Positions 55,032-64,000 of a stretch of DNA of 64,000 nt are shown piece by piece; the first letter of the stretch is position 1; each line of letters opens with the position of its first letter. Below the pieces are notes generated by a model. That model was not told the DNA's origin and made no database searches. It saw nothing but the letters and a program-made list of their open reading frames with translations. Source of the stretch: Lentinula raphanica. Lineage: Eukaryota > Basidiomycota > Agaricomycetes > Agaricales > Omphalotaceae. Made by a program: the position numbers and the translations under genes. The stretch is from contig JANVFP010000004.1 in NCBI GenBank assembly GCA_027919835.1, positions 1,178,001-1,242,000 on the forward strand. Reading direction: 5' to 3'.

Positions 55032-58000
55032 ATGTTCAATCCTGTGACTCCCAAGTCCGCCCTTCTTCATCGTTCATTCAACTATTGGATTAGTTTCCAG
55101 CCTCGCAAAAGTTACAGCACTCACCGCACACCAAACGAGAAAGCCTTAGTTACTACCCTTCGCAGCTCCTCGTGTTGCAGCTTATCGACTCCCTCCATAC
55201 CTGAACGCTATGACTGGCGGCTGCAGGCAACCTCTCGTCCCCGCCGCACCAAAGTCGAAGTAAATGCTGCAAAGAAATCCTTATCTTTCATCAAGCGTGT
55301 CAAGCACAAACCGCCTCAGCCTGCCCTTTCCGATGATTCACCGTTCTATGCTGCTCTGAAGGAATACAAGGCCCAGTGCGTCACATTCATATTTCCAGGA
55401 TAATCACATAATTGACCTAATTTCCTTGTCCAGTTTCCATCCTCTAATCCAGCACGAACAAGATGAGGAAGAAAGTGTCATTCGCGAACGCCTGAGTACT
55501 TGGTCTCTTACGAAACTGAGAGATGAAGGATTTACGTTGACCGGACTGAGTGCCTACTGGTTGCAAGCAACTCATTTCGGGCAACCGATGGCCTCGTTCT
55601 CATTAGGCCCTGGTCTTCACCTACCTGATCACAAGTTCTTGTACGTGCTCTTTCTTGCTCCATCTCACTACGTGTACTGAGCAACACTATAGAGAAGGCA
55701 CACCGATCCTTCTCTCTAGAATAGACCCGTTGAAAGAAGAGCCTTCTCGAGGCTCTGTTCATTCAGCCGGCCCTACACACCTCACCGTAACCTTCCCCGA
55801 TCGCAGCTTCTCGTTAGACCTACCCAAGGGCTCCTCCGGTTGGAGAATCGATCTCACCGAGAGTGACTACGTCTTTGCTCTCATGCGAACCGCTATCGAG
55901 TCTTTCGGCTCAGACGTTCCATATCAGGAACGTATGGGACTCTCTTCACCTTATTCAAGCTCTGAAGAACGAAACGAACGCGTTCTTAACGGGACTCACC
56001 TACGCGACGTTCTCCTACGATCCTTCGCACCTTCTGAAAGACCACATGCTCATCGAGCTCTTCAGGATGCCGATGATAGCAACTACGTCGAACGAGATGT
56101 CCTTGAGCATGAGTATCATCCGGACCATCTCTCGTTGCCTACCGGGGGTTTTCAAGTACCAAACTCTTCTCTCGGTGACAATCACGGTGCTTTTCATGAT
56201 AACATGTTGATCCGCTCATGGGCGAGCAGATATTCTCGCCCAAATCCTGTCGTGGTGGAAGGGGATCCTCAATTTGAAGAACTCGAACGGATGAACGAAA
56301 CTCAGAAACGGGCCATGGCTATGATGTTAGGGGAGCGTATCAGTCTGGTACAGGGTGTGAGTACGCAATCTCGAATCATACTTGTGTCATTCCTGAACTC
56401 TGTATTTTCTAAAACAGCCTCCCGGAACCGGAAAAACTCTTACAATTATATCCACTATCAAACTGCTCAAAGTACACTTCAAGGTTCCTCAACCGCTCCT
56501 TGTCTGCACCTATACAAACGTAGCCGTCGATAATCTCGTCGAAGGCTTGGCCAAAGCATGTCTCAAGCCTCTCAGGGCAGCTTCCGCGGGAAAGACTAGA
56601 GACTCCCTTGCCCAGTGGACCCTCGAACATCAACTACAGTCGCACCCACGATACGCAGAATGGCAGGACCTCGAACAACGCGCCAAGAAGATCAAAGAAA
56701 CATTGCACGATCTCAATATCAAAGTCAAAAATCTCCAACGCAAACCCGTGAAAGAGGATCTGAGTTCGAAAGAGACTCAGACTCTGAAAAGCATGCAACA
56801 GGACATTGCTCGCCGAACTAGATCTCTTGCTGTCATAATGAAAAGGTCCTATGGTCTGGAACAAGTGATGGTGAAGGACATCCTTGATAACGCAGATGTG
56901 GTCAGTCGTCTTCCGTTTTATCTTAGCTTTCATTACAAGAGAACTAATCATTTCTTAATTCCCCTTTCTACCTCTATCTCACCCACGACCTGAACGTGGT
57001 ACTCTCCCACTGACTCGTTTGAACGTTTCTTTACTCCGTATGGGGTGGTCTTCCAATCTCAATATAACTCCTCCTCAATACAACTCCTCCCTTAATTCAT
57101 CTCCGGGGACTAATTTGATTTGACGGTGCACCCTGCGTTCTTCGCCCTTTGATAGATCTGCACAACTTGTATCACATCGGCTTCAGCGGCGTTGAATGCC
57201 ATCGATTTCCCCGTTGTCTTCCTCGATGAAGCGTCTATGTCAACGGAGCCAGCGTCACTTGTCCCGCTGATGAAAGGAGTTGAGTTTCATGTGTTTTCCT
57301 ATACGAGCTATTCTGATACTTACCAAAATTACATCTTAGTCTCGTCATGTAGCTCTTATCGGGGACCATAAGCAATTACCTCCAGTGATAACGAGCCCCG
57401 AAGCTCAATCGATGGGACTAGCCGTAAGCCTGTTCGAGCGTCTTGCTGAGGAAGGAGGTAGGATACCACCTTATCATCGTAGCTTTGCTCCCGCATATAC
57501 TCACTGATACACAGTCGTCCCATCGATAATGCTCAATATCCAATATCGCATGCATCCCGCCATCTCGCATTTCCCCTCCCTCGAATTCTACAACAGCGCC
57601 CTACTCGATGGCACAGCCGATACGTCTGGGTATGTACTACCTAGGCTGATGCCTCCCAGTCTATCTCCAGCGCTGTTACCTCCTGGTGTACTTGCTAGTG
57701 CACTCGATTCCAGAGACGACACATCAGATGGCGAAGTACAAACCTCTGTCCGACCTCCTGTGATCTTTCTGGATCACTCTGGGAATGAGAGCATGAAGTC
57801 CAAAAGCAGAGTCAACTGGAGCGAAGCAGCTATTGTGGCTAGTGTGGTGGAGGATCTCTTGCTGAAAAACGACGTTCGTCCATTTCCTCTCTTTTGATGT
57901 TGTCATACCTACCACCCCCTATCACAGAACCTCACGGGACAAGACATCGGCATCATCGCACCATACGTTGCCCAAATATCACTCCTCACCAAATTCTTCA

Positions 58001-58437
58001 ACACAGACCCGAAATACCGCGACCGGTTCAACAAAGTCCTCGGCGAACACCGCGCCATGCAGCTTTCCAACATCGAGATCAAAACCGTCGACGGATTCGA
58101 AGGTCGTGAAAAAGAGGTCATCATCTTCTCCACCGTCCGGAACAATCCCGGAGGGTACATCGGTTTCCTCGCCGATCGAAGACGGCTCAACGTCGGACTC
58201 ACGCGGGCCAAACGAGGGTTGATCGTCGTTGGGAGTATGAATACCCTTCAGAAGGGTAACATTGCGCGTTCAGCTGAGGGCACAGTCAAAATCGCTAAAG
58301 GAGGGGAGAGTTGGAGACGGTATATGCAGTATGTCGGGGACCATGGGCTGGTTTTGAACCTACAACGGGATGAGGCGCTTGCCAAGGTGCTTTATGGCAA
58401 CGTCAACGCCGCGGTTGCTGCGGTCTCCCGCGTTTGA
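55032..58437 (+). CDS. SF1B helicase of the Upf1-like family (HCS1/IGHMBP2 type)
   Basis: Eight exons: 55032-55374, 55434-55640, 55693-56356, 56418-56900, 57156-57278, 57340-57457, 57515-57873 and 57928-58437. Helicase motifs: LVQGPPGTGKT (I), CTYTNVAVDNL (Ia), VVFLDEAS (II), LIGDHKQLPPV (III), LNIQYRMHP (IV), TVDGFEGREKEVIIFSTVR (V) and VGLTRAKRGLIVVG (VI). The N-terminal half has the insert typical of HCS1/SMUBP-2, with LRDVLLRSF. The motif set predicts ATP-dependent unwinding of DNA or RNA. The first 35 residues are Arg/Ser/Tyr-rich without acids and contain RKSYST, resembling a mitochondrial presequence. The predicted start is the first ATG in frame. Confidence 0.9.
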
Positions 58438-59779
58438 TGATCGTCTTCATATTGTACCCTGACTTTGACTACACTGCTCGGTGCATGTTTGTGGAACATG
58501 CTGCTAGTCATGCCCGACCCTTCTCAACCCTGTCGGTAGATTCCCGATGGCGTTCATGCATATACAGTACGTCTCTCAACCGTCCCTCGCAGGTTCGGCA
58601 TTCTGCGACATGCATTCCGCTCCTTTATCCTTGCCAAACGCACAAATCCTCCTTTTGTCGGGTGTGGAGTTGTTACGAACCCTGTTCATGTCTTCTATGA
58701 CATTCGGCTTGGAATTGGTATCCACCCGCGACCGCGATTATCCCGAACCCTCGTTCGGAAATATCTCATATAACATAAAAATACTGGTTGGCAATGGTTA
58801 TGTCCGTATACCCTTATTCTCCGGCTCTCGTTCCCGAAAACACCCTTTAGGCTTTCACTTTGCAGCCCTTTCCCTCCAAGCATGCCACATTTCCAGCCCG
58901 GATCTAGGGCATCGCATTCGCTCAAGGGCGCACGCCGCAACGCGAATTGGCCGCTATAAGCGACGGTGGTGTATCATATGGTGTTGTGGTGAGTGCACAA
59001 GTCTCCGTTGGTGATACACACGTAGGCGGATGCTTGTACCTGGAGGTTTGAAGCCTGAGGCCTGAGGCAGTGAGGAACCGAAAGGAACTGGATACATACG
59101 CGCCGCTTAGCAGTCGAGCTCGACGAGCAGAGTTTTCAGGTTCATCAAAACACGATCGCGATTGGTGGAAAAGCTAGAGATCTTACATGTTTGTTATGAA
59201 TCATGTATAATATATTGGATAAATTCGTGGTAGTTTAAGGTAGTTTATTATAGTACTTATTTGGTCATAGAGACCTTGCAACTGCGTGTTGCGTTGAACG
59301 TGGCGTTTCAGGTGTTTGAATTTACATACTGAAGATGAATCCCTGAAAGGACTTGGAGACGTGTTGACGGAGAGCGGAAATTGTCCACGGAGATAGATTG
59401 GAAACAACTGGACCGTCTGAGGCGGACAGGGAGATTCTAGAGGAAGACGAAGGCAGAGAAGACTGGGAAACAGAATTTTTCACCAAAAATAGATAAATTG
59501 AATACCGTGGGAATATCTCTTTTTGACCAGATTCGCGAGATCTACCAAAACTCGGATTTTTTGTTTCGAGACTTTGAAAGGAAATTTCGGCTTTTCCGAC
59601 CCTTTTGTCCAAAATGACGCTCAGAAATGAGATGCAAATTATTTTTTATTTATTTCCTGCTCTCTTCCGCTTTCAAAGACCTGTCTTCTTTCAGAGCACC
59701 GTCGACGATCTCCCCTTCAATCTCTACTTAAATATCCTTCTCAAATCTTTCTCATCCTTCCCAACTTTCTCCTCCTCAA
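58438..59779. other. Intergenic region helicase to zinc-finger gene
   Basis: About 1.3 kb. A 155-codon ORF (58547-59014) has no recognisable domain and ordinary intergenic composition. Pyrimidine-rich runs just before 59780 are typical of fungal promoters and 5' leaders. Confidence 0.5.
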
Positions 59780-62465
59780 ATGGCCAACCGCCTCGACGCC
59801 TTCCTCACCACGCATTCGAGAGCATTACACGTGTGTTATCCTACTCTCTCCTCATCTCTCATCATCTCATTCTCATCTTCATAGCTCTCAAACCTCCCGT
59901 CTAACCCTTCGGCATTCCTCGCCTCTTTCTTCCTATCAGATTTCGTCAGTTGTCGCGTCCATTCTATATCATCCTCTGCCACTCATATCCAACAAAAGCT
60001 TCCTCGGCCCATCCCTCAATCTCTCTGGTCTTCACGCGACGAACATGGACTCTGGGCCGTCTTCAAGTCACACGAAGAGGTGAGCAATCGCATATACGCG
60101 GATGCGCATCATTTTGACACGCGACGGAACGCGCCTTCCGAAACGCTCGATACTTATCAAAACCTCATCTAAACACAGGCCTGCGCTGTCCTTTCTCTCC
60201 CACCTACCCTCATGAACATCGCCCCTGCTCTTGAATCTGACCTTGAACCTTTTAACAAGCTTACCCGCTTTGAATTCCGTTTGCCGTTGGTCAGTGCCTT
60301 GTGTCTTTACGTGACTGCCGTACTAAAACAATCCCTTAACCTAAAGCCTGCCAACCAACTATCGCAACCTGGTCCCCTCTCTTCTCAAATGCTACATCTG
60401 CAAGAGTCACACCCTCAACTTTCTCCTACTTTGCATGAAGACTCTTCCCGTGGTGTCTCTTTCCCTCTTTCCTCAAATCCACCAAATCCACGTTCGATCT
60501 TCAGACTCGGCGACTGGATGTGAGTATCCTGTTTGAGTCCTTTTGGCTCTAACCGTCCGAAGTTCATATGTTTTCTTCATCGGTTTCTTTTTTTCCGATC
60601 CTTCTATTTGTTATTTTCCTGATCGAGCAGCGATCAAAATTTTCACTGCCTTTTTTGTTTTTCGTACGCGTATTGGTTTTGCTAATCTTCTCATTCTCAC
60701 ACCAGATGTAATTCCCCCAAATGTGCCGCGCATAATTTTGGGTGAGTCTTTATGCGTCCTTTTTTGCATATTTCATGCTTTGTAAACTCCGCAAAGCCGC
60801 ACCACTACAAATACTCTTTTTCCTTCCATGTTTCTTGCTCCTTTCCTGAACCTGGACCCCCCAATGCTGACCGGTCATGATCCTCGTTTGCTCGACAGTC
60901 GAAACCACGTCTGCATCGGGTGCGGCTGCTCTCGGACCATGAACAGTCCTGTTTCGCCCTCCGTCTCTCGTCCACCGCTATCGCCTCGATTCGCTAACGC
61001 TCCAAACACCAATACACCCAATTTCAATTCAAATTCTCTCTCTTCGATGCACACCCAACAGGTCTACGCTACTGCGCAATCTCCTTCACCCGCTCAGCCA
61101 GTCAACGCCCCTTCAGTATCTCAATCCAAAAGTGGGCATCCCTTGCTCACACCCTCTGGGCGTGCCTTTGCTGTAGGCGGACGGGTGCAAAACGTCTCCG
61201 TCGATCCTCTCGCTCCCTGTATCATGTACTGGCCTGAGAACGAACCGTTTCCAGACCCAGGTCAGATACGTCCAAATGGCCTCGTGGGTATCCCTGTACG
61301 TCGTTGTCTGATTTCAAAACGCCACAAACCATGTTGGTAGCTAATACACCGTTGGACTCATTTTATTACAGCAACCACCAATCCTCAACACTGGAAACCG
61401 CGGACCAATCGCTCATGTATGTCGTTTGATACATTCTTCAAAAACGCGTGTATCAGTAATAACTAAAATTAACCATCTCTTCTTCTTCCTTTCCTCCCTC
61501 TGCAGCAACCCGGTGACTGGATTTGCCAAAAGTGCAATTATCTCAATTGGCGTAGACGCAAAGTTTGCCAGACATGCTTTCCTTGTGAATCCTTTCTTTA
61601 CATTGTCACCCTTGCTACATCCACTGTTTACTGACGGGTTTGACGTGTTTTAGATGCCGAAGGCAACGGTGATTCTATATCTGCTGCAGTTCAGGCAGAG
61701 CGAATCGCTCTTTTGACCTCTGTGCTTACTCAAACCCAAACACAAGCCCACAGCCCCTCTGTATCCACCGCGCACCATCTCGCACTCGCACCCCCGGTTC
61801 GGAACCAAGTTCTCCGCGCACACTCCGTCACACCTCCTCAAATCCGCCGTCCGTTCGTAGACGTCTCTCCTCCACCCCAGTCCCGAGTTCCCAACAGCGT
61901 CGTCCATCGTTCCCAATCTCAAGTCGAACTCGGTTCTCAGTACATGCAATCCAACCAACGCATTGTCCCGATCTATCAAACCTCCGGCCACCACCACCAA
62001 CCCCAACGGCGATCTTCCCCTGTCTACTCCACGTCCCCTCCGCAGCCCAAACGATCGTTATCGTCTCAGCAGCAACAACAACGAGTCGATCTTCATCATC
62101 AGCTGCAGATACAACAACTCCAACAACAGCTCCAGCAGCAACTTCAGCTTCACGCACCTACCCCTGCGCCGCTCCTACCATCGTTTTTGCAGGATATCGT
62201 TCACTCGCCTACGCTTTCCACGTCGTCGACGTCTTCTGCGGATATTTCCTCTGGCTTTGACGAGTTTGACGATACCTCTGCCTCTCCTTCGCGGACTTCT
62301 GTCACTTCCCGCTCTAGACAGACCAGTGTTGACTCTGCATCGATCCAACTGGCTAACATCTGGAAGATGGACGGCGAGGAAAGCAGATCCATCTCTGCTT
62401 TTGCCTTGCCAAACAGTATCCTTGGCGGCAGTCGCAAGTCGAGTTTGGAACAAGCGCAACCCTAG
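59780..62465 (+). CDS. Protein with two RanBP2-type zinc fingers
   Basis: Eight exons: 59780-59830, 59885-60079, 60179-60519, 60706-60741, 60899-61295, 61372-61416, 61506-61584 and 61654-62465. Frames join at every junction. The first finger is assembled from three exons (GDWICNSPKCAAHNFG, then HVCIGCGCSR); the second is split by the junction at 61584/61654 (GDWICQKCNYLNWRRRKVCQ, then TCFP). Each has the W-x-C-x2-4-C...N...C-x2-C pattern that binds single-stranded RNA or ubiquitin. The N-terminal 190 residues are hydrophobic-mixed without a known domain. The long C-terminus is Ser/Pro/Gln-rich with polyQ-like runs (QLQIQQLQQQLQQQLQLH) and many SP/RS sites. Likely an RNA-binding regulator; exact role unknown. 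Confidence 0.85.
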
Positions 62466-63334
62466 TTTTAAGATTATTTGATACACAATGTTTGCTGTAA
62501 CCCTTTTGTGTACGTGTCGTCTTTTGCGTCTCTAGGTTTCGGAAGCTTAACTGACCATCCCTTTACAGGCATATATACTTATAGGTGTAGATAACAAAAA
62601 CCGAACAATCCCGCGCACTTATGATATCCTGTAACATCTAATCTCTTCCAGGGACCGTTTACTTCACCTCACCCTCACCCTACCTCCCTGTTTTTTGTTG
62701 AAATCCCCCTTTTTGGCTGGACTGGTTGGAACCCTTATCGCATCGTCGCTTGTGCTGACGAGTTAAGTATCTTACTCTTTGAACCCTTTTCTTCTTACTG
62801 CAAATTTGGAATGCTACTAGCAGCTTTATCCTATCCCATTTCATAATACCAACATCTTGCCACCGAATCTTTTACTTGTACTAGATTCTATGAAATCCTC
62901 TTGCCTTTCTTTATTCGTTTTGAACAAAAAATTATCTTACTCATACATTTACTACATGCTCATCTAACCTAGGTACTTAGAGTATGCTCTTCCCCTCACA
63001 TATTGAGCCTATCGTAGGATTGGGATATCGGTCGCTCTTGCCGTGGCCCGTATGATTATCCAGTGGTCAACCTTCTGTGATGTGTCCATGGTCAGAATTC
63101 GCATTTTCTAAGTAGTCCCAAATGCGCTCTGCGTACTCTCAAGCCTGAAGAACACCCATATCTCATTGTGAAAGTCGGCGAAACAGGAACACATCAGTAG
63201 CATAGCGTTCAGCTGTCTAATCTACTTTGCGAGAACGAATGATGCCCTTGTCAAATCAATGATCATTTCCCCTACTGACATCTGCCCTCCCGTGGACTTT
63301 ACACATGCCAACGCGAACGTACTATCTTCGCATC
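62466..63334. other. Convergent intergenic region
   Basis: About 870 bp between convergent genes. No coding evidence; both 3' UTRs should lie here. Confidence 0.5.
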
Positions 63335-64000
63335 CTACAGGTTCGACAGAAGGAGCAGACTGGACATGCCGAGAATGAACGCAGCTCCGACCGTGACAAC
63401 AGTGCCGCCAATATCCAGTCCGAGTCCGAAGGGGCCATCCCATCCAGCGGGAAGGGTCAACGCTACTTGAGTGGTGTTGAGAGTGATGTTGAAGGCGCCA
63501 CATGCGGCTAGATAGCCTAGTAACACACCGGATACCCATCAGTCAAGGTTCGAAGTAGGATGGATCAACAAATCAAGCACTTGCCTGAGAGAATGGGAGT
63601 AGAGCCTGCCTTGGGATCGGGGAGAGGTGCGTTGGCGTTGATGAGACCCTGGTACATACACTGCTCGCAATTGCGGAAGTCTGCCACTAGCTGCGTGTTC
63701 GAACAGAGACATGTTGCATTGTTTTGACATGCAGTGAACTCAGATTGCACATTAGTGCAGTTGGATGCACACTGTGAGAGGAAGCTGTTCATATCAAGAG
63801 GAACCGATGCAAGCCCTAGTTACTCACGGCAGCGATGGGACCCGGGAAAGACGTCGGTAGCAGATCCGTAGCAGACAGGTTCTGCGTTCCAAAAGAGACA
63901 TTGAAAGTGAACGCGGAAGCTAAGAGAGAGTCGAATCAGTGACTATGGTGGAGGAGTCGGTTCTCGATGTTCGAACCTTGGCTAGCAAGCACAATCAACA
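63335..64000 (-). CDS. Secreted, CFEM-like Cys-rich protein with C-terminal membrane segment (5' end outside window)
   Basis: Exons: 63977-64000 (continues outside), 63828-63919, 63585-63771 and 63335-63516. The intron between the last two begins GCAAGT, a GC-AG intron. The visible start LIVLASQASAFTFNVSFG looks like the end of a signal peptide. Eight cysteines follow with spacing C-x3-C-x9-C-x5-C-x-C-x11-C-x2-C-x29-C, resembling the CFEM domain, but the usual heme-coordinating Asp is absent and the last spacing is long. N-glycosylation-type sites (NCT, NNAT, NITLNTT) are present. The C-terminus TVVTVGAAFILGMSSLLLLS is a membrane segment or GPI signal. Probably at the cell surface. Confidence 0.75.

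Noticed and set aside
58547..59014. 155-codon ORF downstream of the helicase
   Set aside because: No recognisable domain or splice pattern; length is not exceptional for this GC content.

Overview
The window looks like nuclear DNA of a basidiomycete fungus, most likely an agaricomycete. Genes on the right have many short introns of about 45-60 bp. The left carries transposon types that are abundant in mushroom genomes: Plavaka and KDZ transposases, a TET/JBP-type dioxygenase gene, and a YR/DIRS-like reverse transcriptase. No tRNA, rRNA or CRISPR locus was recognised.

Layout. About 1-49.15 kb is almost entirely mobile DNA, much of it nested. A Ty3-type element (minus strand, cut by the window start, 5' LTR 2531-3118) sits inside the RNase H domain of a DIRS-like reverse transcriptase. 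The tail of that gene (3119-3357) is followed by a complete copia element (3399-8538, identical LTRs, intact 1491-codon gag-pol). A second DIRS-like fragment lies at 9868-11066. A Plavaka transposase (minus, 11273-14602, with a MITE inserted) faces head-to-head a multi-exon TET/JBP-type dioxygenase gene (plus, 15936-19416). From 19.4 to 24.9 kb the DNA is AT-rich and holds several copies of one MITE family, an inverted-repeat element and a repeated exon/intron array. From 24.9 to 33.05 kb lies a large palindromic element with arms of about 1.3 kb; a second, decayed copia (25600-30855) is inserted in its left arm. A truncated KDZ transposase (minus) and a divergent accessory gene (plus) occupy 33.05-36.85 kb, followed by a third copy of the palindrome arm. 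A chromovirus (38569-46172) has split an unidentified host-like ORF whose frame resumes on the other side. Minisatellites fill 47.6-48.5 kb.

About 49.15-64 kb is ordinary gene-dense DNA: CCT2 chaperonin subunit (minus), ribosomal protein eS6 (minus), PEX13 (plus), an HCS1/IGHMBP2-type helicase with a possible mitochondrial presequence (plus), a double RanBP2 zinc-finger protein (plus), and a secreted CFEM-like cysteine-rich membrane protein (minus, 5' end outside).

Mechanistic points. Both Ty3-type elements show an 11-nt match between the putative mRNA 5' end and the sequence 2 nt inside the LTR, as expected of Tf1-like self-priming. Both also show a candidate -1 gag/pol frameshift site with a hairpin 6-7 nt downstream. 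The two copia elements instead look primed by half-tRNAs, one from elongator Met and one from initiator Met. Four LTR elements therefore appear to use three priming modes in one window.
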